From positions 1 to 37,763 of the forward strand of contig CALMJA010000100.1 in assembly GCA_937864295.1 (NCBI GenBank): 37,763 nucleotides of DNA, in the 5' to 3' direction. Of this stretch, positions 10,365 through 20,535 are shown one piece after another. Position 1 is the stretch's first letter; each line of letters starts with the position of its first letter. This DNA is from an uncultured Candidatus Altimarinota bacterium (GTDB lineage: Bacteria > Patescibacteriota > Gracilibacteria > BD1-5 > UBA6164). The translations under genes and the position numbers were made by a program. The notes beneath the pieces were generated by a model. That model ran no database searches, was not told the DNA's origin, and saw nothing but the letters and a program-made list of their open reading frames with translations.

Positions 10365-13124
10365 GTGATTTCATTAAATAAAATATTCCTTGCATTTCTT
10401 GCATTATTCGCATTTACATTGCTTATATTTAATACTTTTACAAGTAAAAATCAAAACACTTTTGAAAGTGTTTTTTATAAAAATAATGAAAAATGAGTTT
10501 TTTGACTAGAAATAAAAAATGATGAAATTATTTTTAATACTTGAAGTATAGACTCTTGATTAAAAATAAATTATTTAAATCCTTTTGATAAAATTCTTAG
10601 CTATAGTTGAGAAGTTAATGTTTCTGAAAATAATATAACATTAAACAATTGAATTTTTCTTATAAATATATCAGAAATAAATGGTAAATATAAAATTAAT
10701 TGAAAGTGATTTGAAATTAAAAATAATTGACCCCTTACTCTTTATATAGATAATTCTTGAACTAGAACTACTATTTTTTCATTAAACTCTATAATTGAAT
10801 TAAACTTAGTAAATATAGAAAATAAAGAAATTGTAAATACAATTTTTTTATATCCACATAACTCAATAAAAATCATACCTGAACAAAATAAAAATATTGA
10901 AAAAGCTGATTTACTAAGAATAACTCAAAGATTCCCTATTGAATATTTTAATGAATCTATATTAATAAATGATAAAGTAAATGATAATTTTATAACTAAA
11001 ATAGTTTGAAATAAAGATGAAAATGAAGTAAATATAATTAAAAAAATGTTTAATTTTATATTCATAAATAATATAAATGAAGAAAAAATACTTTTAAACT
11101 TTAAATCTAATAAATTTTGAACTCTTATATGAGAAAAATTAATAGAAAAATATAATAATTTATTTTTAAATGACTCTAAAAAAATAGTATATTATAAAAA
11201 TCTTATATTAAGAGCTATTTGAGATATAATAAAATCAAATGAAATAGATGAAGCAAAAAATGAATTTTTAATAAAATCTTTGAATGAATTAAAAAATTTA
11301 AACATAAATGATTATAATGAATTAAAAAATATTTTATATTTTTATTCTAATATTGTTATAGATTCAAATAAAAATGATATTAATTCAAAAATAAATTTTT
11401 CTAAAATATATAATAAAATAGAAGATAGAAAATTTAATTTTAATGAAGATTTTTTATTAACACTTAATGATTTATACTTTATATATGATTTCAAAAAAGA
11501 AAATAACATATATACTAATTTAAACAACATAAATAAAAAAATACTTTCTAAAAAATTAAGTGAATCAGAAAAAAGTTATTTTATATTTTTTCTAAAAAAA
11601 GTTATAATTTCTTGATTTGATAGTTTATTTAAGGATAAAAAAATAAGCTTAGAAGATATTTTAAATATATTTGATGACTACATACAAACAAGTATAAATT
11701 ATTATTCTATAGATGATGATACAAGAATTAGAACTTGAATAGAAGATTATAATGAAATATTAAAAAAATTAGCAATAAAAATAGAAACTACTTATTTTGA
11801 AAAAAACAAAGATGAAAATTGATTGCTTTTACTAAATAAAAATAATTCTATAAGTTATGAAAAAATAAAAATTCTAGAAAATAATATAGAATCTATATTT
11901 AAATATTATGATAAATATCAAGGTATATTATGAGAAAAATCAAAAGATGGATTAATTAAAAATGAATTTTCAAATAATAGAGTTAAATACTCTCAATATA
12001 TACTTGCATTAAAAGATTATAGCTCATATATAGCAAATTATAATGAACAAAATAAACAAATTTTATTTTGAGACACAGCTACTGAATCTGGAGAATGAGA
12101 AATAATTATTTCTATTGAAAGTGCTAAAAAATATTTAAATCAATTTAAATATTTAGATACTTCAAATATAAAGATTAATTTAAGATGATTCAATTATTGT
12201 GAAAATCCAAATACTCAAAATGATACTGATGAAATTAAAGATTCTTATTGTTATAAAATAGAAAATTTAATAGTTGGAAGTAATTTATACTTAAATATGA
12301 CTTTATCTCCAAACGATTACAATAAAATATCAAATTTTACTATTAATTGAGATAAAAATATCAATAAATGATCTTATAAATTAGATAATGAAAAAATAAT
12401 ATGGGATAATAATTATAAAAAAAATGCATGAGCATTAGATATAGCTAAATATGATTTCAAAAACTTTTTTTTATACATATTTAATCCTCCAAAAGAAATA
12501 ATAGTAAAAGACACAGAAATTGAAACAGAAACATTAGAAGAAAGCTTAATTATTAAAATATTTAAAAGAAATAAATTATTATGAGAAGAATGAGATTTTA
12601 ATATATTATCATGATTCATAGATATAAAATATGATAACTTAATTGTTAAACAAATTAATAATGATTATGATACATATGTAAAAAAATGAAACATAACTTA
12701 TATAAGTGATAATAAAAATTATAAATGATATTTATATTGAAAATATATATTCATTCCTGATCATAGTTTTACAGATTTAGAAATTTCATTACATGATGAT
12801 TTTGATAGAATATTATTTTGATGAAATAAAATAAAAATAATTTGAAGCTTCAATGTAAAAACAATTAAAAATGACTTAAAAATATTTTTTGATAGTCTTA
12901 GTAATTTATATACTGTAGTATCAGCATTAGATAATCAACTTTGAATTACTGAGTTATCAATAAAATATAATTATAGTGAAAATATGTTTTATGTTGATAA
13001 TGAAAAAATAAGCGTTAAATTGAAATGAATTGCAATATATTCTTTAATTTATAATAAAAAAGAATATTCTCCAAAGCCTACATCTGTGTATGACTTTGAA
13101 AATAATTTAAAATTAATTAAATAA
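10365..13124 (+). CDS. Large membrane-anchored protein of unknown function (919 aa)
   Basis: One open frame under code 25. A hydrophobic segment near the N-terminus (KIFLAFLALFAFTLLIF) predicts an anchor or signal. A beta-rich region at about 45-150 (GEVNVSENNITLNNGIFLI... TLYIDNSGTRTTIFSL) faintly resembles a FecR-type domain, but I cannot confirm this. The middle is strongly helical and Lys/Asn-rich (about 200-560). The C-terminal third is again beta-rich with aromatic residues. Almost all glycines use TGA. The GTG start at 10365 is a guess: the frame is open back to the upstream stop with no ATG, and ATT 10323 is another option. It ends 2 nt before the next ATG. No named family was recognised. 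Confidence 0.7.
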
Positions 13125-13126
13125 AA

Positions 13127-13354
13127 ATGGCACAAAAATGAGCAAAAATAATGGCTAGCCTAGCATTATTATGAATAATAATTTCAATACTTTGAACATG
13201 ATTAATGGTAATAATTTGAAATAATAAAAATACTTCTGAAACTGAATTAACTCCTGAACAAATTGCTGAAATTCAATCAATGATTAATTCAGGGAGTTGA
13301 AATACTTCAACTTGAGAATTAAATTGAACAGGAATTACAATAGAAACTAACTAA
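13127..13354 (+). CDS. Small membrane protein of unknown function (75 aa)
   Basis: A short basic N-terminus (MAQKGAKIM) precedes one hydrophobic span (about 10-31: SLALLGIIISILGTGLMVII), then a polar Ser/Thr/Gly/Asn-rich tail to residue 75. Every predicted Gly but two is TGA, so the gene is invisible under the standard code. The start sits 2 nt after the preceding stop and the end 8 nt before korA, so it lies in the middle of a tight operon. It could be a small assembly or anchoring protein, but nothing in it reveals a function. Confidence 0.7.
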
Positions 13355-13362
13355 TATATTAA

Positions 13363-15027
13363 ATGAAACTAAACACTAGAATAACTTGACCTGCATGAGC
13401 ATGAGTTAATTCAACAGTTGATATTATTTCAGAGCTTTATGCAGAGCTTGGTTATGATTTGATAACTGATATAGAATACGAATCAAGAATAAAATGATGA
13501 GTAAATTTTTTTGATGTAAATATTTCTGATAAAGAAGAAAAATTTCTTACAAAATATGTAGATATAGTACTTGCTTTTAATGCTGAAAGTTTAGAAAAAC
13601 AAATGCATAGCTTAAAAGAAAATTCAACTATAATTATAAATAGTAAATGGATAAATAAACTAAAAGAAAAAGGTTTAAATTTTGATAATTTCAATGTTTT
13701 AGAACTTGAAATTACTGATAAATATGACAACACTTACCTACTTTGAATATATGCTAAATATTTAAATCTAGATTTAAATATTATACTTGAAAAAATAGAA
13801 AAAGTATTTGCTAAAAAATGAAATGATACTGTAGAATTAAACAAAAATATAGTTAAAAATATTTTTGATACTTATGAAATTAAAAATAAAAGTAATATAA
13901 CTCTAAAAAGAGTTTGAGAATCAAAAGAAACTATTTATTGAAATAAATCTCTGACAAAATGAGCAATAGAATGAGGACTTGAATTTTATAGCGCTTATCC
14001 TATGACTCCAGCTTCTACTATACTTAGTGAAGTTATAAATGATGGTAGAATAAAATATTTTCAAGCAGAAGATGAAGTTGCAGTTATAAATTCAGCTCTA
14101 TGAGCAAGTTATACTTGAGCTAGAGCTATGAGTGGTAGTTCAGGTGGTTGATTTGCACTTATGAGTGAAGCTTTAAGTTTTGCTATACAAGCTGAATTTC
14201 CAATAACAGTTGTACTTTCTCAAAGAGCTGGTCCAAGTACTGGAACTCCAACTTATCACGAAGCATGAGATATAAACTATGCTCTAAATCCTACTTTTGG
14301 TGATTTTGATCACGTTGTTATGTATCCAAGCACTTTAGAAGAAGCATATAATTTTTGAGGTTTAGCTCTAAATATAGCTGATAAATATCAAAGTATTGTT
14401 TTAGTTTTAATGGATAAACAATCAAGTGAAATGGTTGGAACAATCTGAGAATTAAATGTTCCAAAAATGGATAGATGAGTAATGCTTGAAAATCCAGGAG
14501 AAGATTATAAAAGATATGAACTAAATGAAACTTGAATTTCTCCAAGAGTAAAAGTAGGTACAAAAAATGGTGATTTTATAGCTACAAGTTATGAACACGA
14601 TGAGTATTGAGCTACAAGTGAAGATCCACTTGTAAAAAAAGCATTTACAGAAAAAAGATGGAAAAAACTTGAAAATTTCTTTGAAAGAGAATGATATAGT
14701 TGATATGAAGTAGTAAATCCAAATGCTAAAAAAATGCTTATAGTTACTAGTTTTACTAGTTACACTGCAAGAGAATTTGTAAAAAACAATAGTGAATTTG
14801 GTCTTATAATAATCAAATTTTTAAAACCACTTGATGCTAGACTAAGAAAAGAAATAGAAAATAAGGAAGAAATTATTTTTATAGAAAATAATTATTCTGG
14901 ACAATTAGAAAATTATATATCAAAAGAATTTGGACTTAAATATATACCAAATCTAAAGATATCTAACTTAAGAAAATATGACTTATTCCCTTTCTACATT
15001 GAGGATTTTAATGAATTAAAAAAATAA
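13363..15027 (+). CDS. korA: 2-oxoacid:ferredoxin oxidoreductase, fused gamma-alpha subunit
   Basis: Part of a thiamine-pyrophosphate enzyme that oxidatively decarboxylates a 2-oxoacid to acyl-CoA and passes electrons to ferredoxin. The 554-residue product has an N-terminal gamma-type domain (about 1-185, opening NTRITGPAGAGVNS, with ESRIKGGVNFF). The alpha (pyrimidine-binding) domain starts near 205 with SAYPMTPASTILSEV, then FQAEDEVAVINSALGAS and MSGSSGGGFALMSEA. The C-terminal domain follows (LIVTSFTSYTAREFV...). The gamma-alpha order is that of KorA-type enzymes. Substrate (2-oxoglutarate, pyruvate or another) cannot be decided from sequence. korB follows after 3 nt, so they form one unit. 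Confidence 0.92.
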
Positions 15028-15030
15028 AAA

Positions 15031-15633
15031 ATGAGATCTTGATTAAATAATATACAATGGTGTCCATGATGTTGAGACACACTTATAATCTGAGCAATAA
15101 AAAAAGCATTTGAAGAACTAGGAATTGCTTCTCACCAAAGAGTTGTTGTTTCTTGAGTAGGTTGTTCTGGTAAAGCAAGTCAATATATTGACTGATATGC
15201 AGCAGAAACTCTTCATGGTAGAACTCTACCTTTTGCTACGGGTATAAAAATGGTAAATCCTGAACTTACAGTACTTGCTACTGGTTGAGATGGAGATTGA
15301 TACTGAATTGGTATGGGACATTTTATTCATGCTTGTAAAAGAGATTTAAACATAACTTATATAGTTATGGATAATGAAAATTATGCACTTACTACATGAC
15401 AAGCAAGTCCTACAACTCCTATTTGAGCAAAAACAAAAACTACTCCTCTAGGTAATACTAAACAACCTTTTGATCCAATAAAATTAGCACTAGATGCTTG
15501 ATGTACTTTTGCTAAAACAGCTGATAGTATAAAGTTTTTAGAAATGAAAGAAATCATAAAAGAAGCTATTCTTCACCCTGGTTTTTCACTTGTAAATATT
15601 CATCAAGCTTGTCCTAGTTTCAAAAGATGGTAA
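15031..15633 (+). CDS. korB: 2-oxoacid:ferredoxin oxidoreductase, beta subunit (short form)
   Basis: Binds thiamine pyrophosphate and the [4Fe-4S] cluster that takes electrons from substrate. The 200-residue product contains WCPGCGD (Cys11, Cys14), VSGVGCSGKAS, the TPP motif ATGGDGDGYGIGMGH, NENYALTTGQASPTT, and a final NIHQACPSF. The likely four cluster Cys are therefore present. It stops right after that motif, whereas typical beta subunits run to about 280-300 residues, so the usual C-terminal extension is absent. A terminator starts at the stop codon, so this is a real end rather than a frameshift. It forms the catalytic pair with the gamma-alpha subunit encoded just upstream. Confidence 0.92.
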
Positions 15634-15660
15634 AAAACACTCAAAAATTGAGTGTTTTTT
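15632..15660 (+). terminator. Terminator of the korAB operon
   Basis: Perfect 12-bp stem AAAAAACACTCA / TGAGTGTTTTTT with a 5-nt loop, beginning inside the korB stop codon. Confidence 0.85.
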
Positions 15661-15716
15661 TGCATTTAAAATAAATATATGATTAAATAATACTAATAGA
15701 TTATATTTAAAGGAAA

Positions 15717-15941
15717 ATGCTTAAAAATTTTATAAAAAATTACTATAAATTATTTGATGAAAAATTGGAAAATGGAACTGTTATAGTATTAATAATAGCA
15801 TTTTTAATAACTTCTGTTTGAAATATAACAAATGCTTCAAATAAAGAAACTTTACTTAGTTCAAAAGCTAATTTATTTGAAACTCAAAGAACAAATGAAA
15901 TAATAGTTATAAATGGTAAAACATATCAATTAATTGACTAA
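15717..15941 (+). CDS. Small membrane protein of unknown function (74 aa)
   Basis: Begins MLKNFIKNYYKLFDEKLENG, then one hydrophobic span (about 21-35, TVIVLIIAFLITSVG), then a polar tail ending INGKTYQLID. One TGA-Gly lies in the span. An AAAGGA sequence sits unusually close to the ATG (about 3 nt). It is a single gene between the korB terminator and the bidirectional hairpin at 15941-15972. No family was recognised. The tail could be a short periplasmic domain if the N-terminus stays inside. Confidence 0.65.
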
Positions 15942-15972
15942 AAAAAACACATCATAAATGATGTGTTTTTTT
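15941..15972. terminator. Shared bidirectional terminator
   Basis: Perfect 15-bp arms (AAAAAAACACATCAT / ATGATGTGTTTTTTT) with a 2-nt loop. The left arm touches the stop codon of the plus-strand gene and the right arm overlaps the stop (15971-15973) of the convergent minus-strand gene. Confidence 0.85.
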
Positions 15973-16246
15973 ATATAAACTTTATATCAAAAATATAATT
16001 TTTTAAATCTATATTTTTTATTTTATTTTGAAAACTAGAGATAATTTTATCATAAAATAAATTTAGTTCTGAATTTATTAGTGGATTATTTGTTTTAATT
16101 AAAAGTGTTTGATTTTTTATTTGTATAGAAACTAGATATGATGACATATCTATATTTTTTTCTTTCAAAAAAACCTCTATTATACTATTCCATAGAGAAG
16201 TTTTTATAAAAAGTTCAGTCTTTTTTTCATTTAAAAATAATTTCAT
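15971..16246 (-). CDS. Small protein, possibly DciA/DUF721-like (91 aa)
   Basis: 91 residues, no TGA codons. A helical N-terminal half (FIKTSLWNSIIEVFLKEKN) leads to a beta-hairpin, helix pattern (SYLVSIQIKNQTLLIKTNN, then PLINSELNLFYDKIISSF). This order recalls the C-terminal half of DUF721/DciA proteins, which help load the replicative helicase. The match is by pattern only and weak. It starts 3 nt after the rsmI stop, so it is co-transcribed with that gene, and ends in the shared terminator. Confidence 0.55.
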   Translation of the reverse strand: MKLFLNEKKTELFIKTSLWNSIIEVFLKEKNIDMSSYLVSIQIKNQTLLIKTNNPLINSELNLFYDKIISSFQNKIKNIDLKNYIFDIKFI

Positions 16247-16249
16247 AAT

Positions 16250-16927
16250 CTAAAAAATTACTACAAATTCTCATTTAACTTTAGAACTATTTTGAGTGTA
16301 ATAATCAAGTACTTCCCTAACTGTTCATCTATTAAATTCTTCAAATTTTTTTGTTAATTCACGACCAATTACTATATTGTGTTCCATTCAAAAATAAGTT
16401 CATATTTCTTCTATAGTTTTAACTATTCTATGAACTGACTCATATATAACTACTGTTTCAAGTCAGGCTTTACTATCTTTTCTTTCAACAAGCGATTTAA
16501 ATAAAGTTTGTCTTCATTTTTTAACTGGTAAAAATCATAGATATAAAAAATGATTCATAGGAAATCCGCTTCACATTAAAGCTGTAGAAAAAGCTGTAAC
16601 TCAAGGAATAGGTACAACTTCTACTCAAGCAATTATTGCTTCTTTGATCAAAACATAACCAGGATCAGAAAAACCTGGAGTTCCAGCATCAGATATAAGA
16701 GCCATATTATGCCCTTCTTTTAATTGAGAAATGATTTTATCAACCTTTGTTACTCAAGAATGACTATGAAAAGAAATAAGTGGTTTTTTGATTTCATAAT
16801 GATTTAAAAGTGTAGAACTAGTTCTAGTATCTTCACAAGCAATAGAATCAACTTCTTGCAAGATTCTAACTGCTCTATAAGTAATATCTTCTAGGTTTCA
16901 AATTGGTGTTGCAACTATATATAACAA
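16250..16927 (-). CDS. rsmI: 16S rRNA (cytidine(1402)-2'-O)-methyltransferase RsmI
   Basis: S-adenosylmethionine-dependent enzyme that methylates the 2'-OH of C1402 at the ribosomal P site. The 225-residue product shows the family pattern: [17 protein letters not shown] at the N-terminus, [31 protein letters not shown] at about 78-92, VVPIPGVTAF and LGFLPVKKGR. It is somewhat shorter than typical (~270-290), lacking the usual C-terminal extension. There is no ATG near the expected start; TTG 16927 (MLYIVATP) is chosen, with ATT 16930 also possible. The next gene follows after 3 nt. Confidence 0.9.
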
Positions 16928-17025
16928 AATAATTAATTTAGAAAGTATTAAGTATATTTTAAATATAAAAAATATTTTTGCAATTAAAGTTTAATAATTG
17001 AAAATTGCTTAAAAAATAAAGATTA

Positions 17026-17062
17026 ATATAATTTAAAATATAGTTTATAATTTAAATTATAT
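17026..17062. repeat. 12-bp perfect inverted repeat abutting the HNH start codon
   Basis: ATATAATTTAAA (17026-17037) and its reverse complement (17051-17062) are separated by 13 bp; the right arm ends one base before ATG 17064. It could be an operator or a translation-blocking hairpin. At this AT content chance is also possible. Confidence 0.5.
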
Positions 17063-17063
17063 T

Positions 17064-17372
17064 ATGAATAATCGGAATATTCCAAATTCTTTAGAAATTG
17101 AAGTTATTAAAAGAGATACAAACTGTGTATATTGTGGTATTAAATTTGATAAAAATATTAAAAAAGATTCTGCTACATGGGAGCATATTATAAATGATGA
17201 AACAATTATAAATATAAATAATATAGCATTATGCTGTTGTTCTTGTAATGCTAGTAAATGAGCAAAAAAACTTATAGATTGGTTACAATCAGATTATTGC
17301 AAAAGAAAAAATATTACAAATGAAAATGTTGCTAATATAATAAAAGAAGCTTTATTTAAAAAAGATATATAA
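17064..17372 (+). CDS. HNH endonuclease-like protein
   Basis: 102 residues. CxxC at 21/24 (NCVYCGIKF), a WEHI motif with His41, an Asn-rich turn (NINNIALCC) and a second Cys pair C58/C61 with Asn62 (CSCNASK) make a compact zinc-bound HNH (beta-beta-alpha metal) nuclease fold. HNH proteins of this size occur as free-standing mobile or defence-related nucleases; here there is no methylase or restriction partner. A TGA-Gly follows the core (SKGAKK). It is a lone plus-strand gene between two minus-strand units, with an inverted repeat just before its start. The target is unknown. Confidence 0.8.
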
Positions 17373-17394
17373 AATATTATATATCTTTTTTAAA
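17355..17394. terminator. Shared bidirectional terminator with 18-bp arms
   Basis: TTTAAAAAAGATATATAA (17355-17372) pairs perfectly with 17377-17394 across a 4-nt loop. The left arm holds the HNH stop codon (17370-17372) and the right arm holds the stop of the convergent gene (17390-17392). Confidence 0.85.
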
Positions 17395-18154
17395 TATCAA
17401 CTTGTCCCATTTTTATGAGATTATAAATAACACAATTTTGCTCTTTTAAATCTCAAATAAGTATAGTTCTAGTTTTTTTTGTTTCTTCATAAGTTATCTT
17501 TCACTCGTGTCTTTTTTTTCAAAAAACTTCACTATCAATTAGTATTTTTAATAATCTATAGAAATTTTCCTCTAAAAGTATGTCTTTTATGTATAAATGA
17601 CTATCTAAAAAATCACTAAAACATTTTGTAAATTCTCATAAATTTCATCATTTTTTTATCAAACTAAGTGCATGAAAAAGTTTAGCAATTCACAATATAT
17701 ATCAACTATTTACAACTAAATTAAGAGTTTTTTCTAGTGGATCATTTCTTCTAAGAATCGTTTGTTCATGCTTTTTTGCAAATTTTCTAAATGGCTTAGT
17801 TATAGTACTTTCTATTATATAATCTATTGATTTATGATATGAACTTATTATTCATAATCAGTCTGCAAATTTATTTTGTCTTTGATTATAAAACAAAATT
17901 TCAGCTCAAATTATGTTTTCCATTACTGTTTTAGGAGTATTTAAAATCATAAGTTCTCAAAAAAAACTATGAACTCAAGTTGTGATTATTTCTTCTACAT
18001 TTTCATGAAAAAAATCCTCAATATTTCATGATGATAAATTTGATATTTTTTCTTTTGAAATCAGATTTATTTGAGTTTTTACTTCCCTTTCCATCCAAGA
18101 TTGTGCAATAAGAAGTTTTTTCTTTAACTCTTTATTTTCTTCTTCTAAATTCAC
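17390..18154 (-). CDS. Uncharacterised helical protein (254 aa)
   Basis: GTG start at 18154, no ATG upstream. An N-terminal coiled-coil (LEEENKELKKKLLIAQSW) is followed by a mostly helical body with no membrane span. A charged C-terminal part contains RHEGKITYEETKKTRTILIGD and ends LIKMGQVDI. Eleven or so Gly are TGA. I do not recognise a family. The run of short helices and conserved-looking basic segment could suit nucleic-acid or protein binding, but that is speculation. It lies downstream of a strong hairpin (18219-18274). Confidence 0.7.
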
Positions 18155-18218
18155 AAAATAAAAGATTAATAATTAATTATAATAAGTATAGCATTTTTAA
18201 ATTTTAAACACAAAAAAA

Positions 18219-18274
18219 GAGACATATAACAGTGGAAAGTTAAAGGAGGAAACTTTACACCGTTGCTATGACTC
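18219..18274. other. Long hairpin with Shine-Dalgarno / anti-Shine-Dalgarno loop (terminator or small RNA)
   Basis: Stem blocks GAG-CTC, CATA-TATG, AAC-GTT, GTG-CAC and AAAGTT-AACTTT stack with only small internal mismatches around a 9-nt loop (18242-18250). The loop reads AAAGGAGGA on the plus strand and TCCTCCTTT on the minus strand. On the minus strand the stem is followed by seven T (18212-18218), the form of an intrinsic terminator for the gene ending at 18327. On the plus strand an AAAAAGCTTTTTTTT sequence follows at about 18291. Either strand could give a structured RNA; direction is unresolved. Confidence 0.6.
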
Positions 18275-18326
18275 ATATATATAATAATATAAAAAGCTTT
18301 TTTTTGCAAATTTTATTAAACAAAAG

Positions 18327-19160
18327 TTAATCATTATTTTTTTTGAAAAAACTTCTTCAATATTTTTCAATTATTTCTTTTGAATCACCAAGAGAATAAT
18401 ATCATTTATCATTAGTTTCAGGATTTATAGCATTTTTATCCCAATTTAACCAAAAGTTATATTTATTTCAATCATCAAAAATAAGTAATCAAGAAAAAGA
18501 TTCAATTCATCAAGGTAAATAATCATTTTCAAATGTGTATTTTTCAATTTTAAAATTATTTAATATTCATTTCTTAATTAATAATTTTTTTAAAATATCA
18601 TATTTATCAATTTTATCACTATTTATAAATTTATTATCTAATTCAATTATAATACTATCAAATTCTTCTTTTGTGATTACCTCATCTTTAAGTAAATTAT
18701 CAAATTTCTGTTTTTGATAATCTTTATCATTAAATTCATCTATTAAATATTCACTGTCTTTCCTATATTTTTTTACTCTTAACTCAATTTCTTTTAATAT
18801 TTCTTTAGATTTTGAATCATTTTTAATATAAAAAGAATATGATATCTTTAAAAAATTTTCATAATATCTATAATATAAAAAAATAAATGTAATAAAAAAT
18901 AATATATAAATTATATTTAGAGATAAAAATCATATTAATCAAAAAATAATTCATACTAATAAATAATATAATTGATGTGATTTAAAATAACTAATATTTT
19001 TATAATCATATAAATTTTCATATCAATGAAATACCTCTACTTTTTCTTGTTTATCATCAATTATATATTCAATTCAATTTTCTTTAAAATGAAATTGTAC
19101 ATATCATTTTAAATTTAAAAAACTAGTCTGTTTTAAAATTTTATCTTCTAATTGTACCAT
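18327..19160 (-). CDS. Uncharacterised membrane protein (277 aa)
   Basis: The N-terminal ~65 residues are soluble (MVQLEDKILKQTSFLNLKG...). Two adjacent membrane segments follow (about 66-100: LYYLLVGIIFGLIGFLSLN and IIYILFFITFIFLYY). A long charged helical region and an aromatic C-terminal domain come next (ESFSGLLIFDDGNKYNFWLNW). Glycines are mainly TGA. The start ATG 19160 is the only candidate. No family was recognised. The 278-bp gap 19161-19438 upstream is very AT-rich with stops in all frames; I see nothing there beyond possible divergent promoters. Confidence 0.7.
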
Positions 19161-19438
19161 ATTATTAATATTATAAATTTAAATATAAAAAACTATTAAT
19201 CATAGTAAAAAAATAATCTTAAATAAAAATTTAAAAATATTTCTTTTAATAATATTAATTATTTATAATAAATCAAAGTATTTTAGCTATTTAATGCCAT
19301 TAAATTTTAATATAGATTTAATATTGATTACAATTTTACTGAATATTAAGCAAAGATAAATTTAAAAAAAGTACAGAATTTGGAAAATCTAAATTTTCTT
19401 GTAAAATAATAAAAATATAGAAAATTAAAAAAAGAAAA

Positions 19439-20422
19439 ATGCTTTTAGTAAATCTAAGTCTTGATAAATCAAAAATAAACAAATATTTATCAAATACTCT
19501 ACTTAAAGAGATAGATAACTCAATGCAAAATAATAAAAAAGTTATTTTGTATCTAAACAAAAGATGAGAATATAGTTCTCTTATTTGTAATAAATGCAGT
19601 TATTTATACAAATGTCCAAATTGTGACAATTCTATGAGTATTCATAATGATAATATGACTTGTCATTTATGTAATTTTACTCAAAAAGTACCTAAAAATT
19701 GTGAAAAATGTAATAGCAGTGAATTACAAAAAGTATGAGTATGAACTATTCAAATAGAAAATATTTTGAGAGAAACATATAAAGATAAAAATATATTTAG
19801 ACTTGATACTGATATAGTAAAAAATAAATCTGATAAAGAAAAAGCTCTAGAAATACTTAAAAAAGCAGAAATCATAATATGAACAAAAATGATAACTACT
19901 TGATTTGATTTTGAAAATGTATGACTTATATGAGTAATTCTTCTAGAACAAGAGCTTCAAATACCAAAATATAATACAAGTGAAAAAGTATATTCAAATA
20001 TAAAACAATTATTTTGAAGATGATCTAGACTTTGAGTAGAAACAAATTTTGTAATTCAAACATTTATAAGTGAAAATGAACTAGTAAAAGATATAGTTTA
20101 TGATAATTATAAAGAATTTTTTATAAAAACTCTAAAAGAAAGAAAAACTTTTAATTATCCTCCTTTTTGTGAATTAGCAACAATTGAATATAGAAGTAAA
20201 GATATAGAAAAAGGCTTAAAATACATAAATAAAATAAAAGATAAATTGGATTTAAACAACGAAAAAAAAGAAATTCAAATTATATTAAACCCAAATTATA
20301 GTAAAAAATATAATCAATTTTATTATAAAATAATTGTAAAATGAAATAATTTAAAAAATTATTTAGAATGCATAAAAAATGATATATTTAGAGATAGCAA
20401 CTTAATTGTTATTTTTGATTAA
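19439..20422 (+). CDS. priA: PriA-like primosomal protein, C-terminal half only
   Basis: PriA restarts stalled replication forks as a helicase and loads the primosome. This 327-residue product matches only the second half. It has VILYLNKRGEYSSLIC, eight zinc-binding Cys in four CxxC pairs (CNKC, CPNC, CHLC, CEKC), the second helicase lobe (GTKMITTGFDFENVGLIGV, then LFGRGSRLG) and a C-terminal domain (NYPPFCELATIEY). The N-terminal DNA-binding domain and first helicase lobe with Walker A and DEAH are absent. An in-frame TAG lies seven codons before ATG 19439. The gene is either a degraded or split PriA or a reduced form. dnaN follows about 110 bp downstream. Confidence 0.85.
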
Positions 20423-20472
20423 ATAAACAAGAAAGCTGTATAAAAGTTTTTAACAAAAAATATTTTTTAATC

Positions 20473-20500
20473 TTGATTTTTTAATCATTTTTTTAATAAT
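20473..20500 (+). promoter_or_regulatory. Possible dnaN promoter (TTGATT-N15/16-TAATAAT)
   Basis: TTGATT (20473-20478) precedes TAATAAT (20494-20500) in the 113-bp gap before dnaN. The -10 is weak, and a second candidate (TATAAA near 20506) exists. Confidence 0.35.
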
Positions 20501-20535
20501 TAGCTATATAAATATAGAATATTAACTAAAGAAAT

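Noticed and set aside
19161-19438. Remnant of the PriA N-terminal half upstream of the truncated gene
   Set aside because: All plus frames contain TAA/TAG and no helicase motif can be read; only ~40 codons before ATG 19439 are partly open and show no recognisable similarity.
20423-20535. Replication origin next to dnaN
   Set aside because: No dnaA gene and no DnaA-box cluster; the gap is only 113 bp and looks like a promoter.
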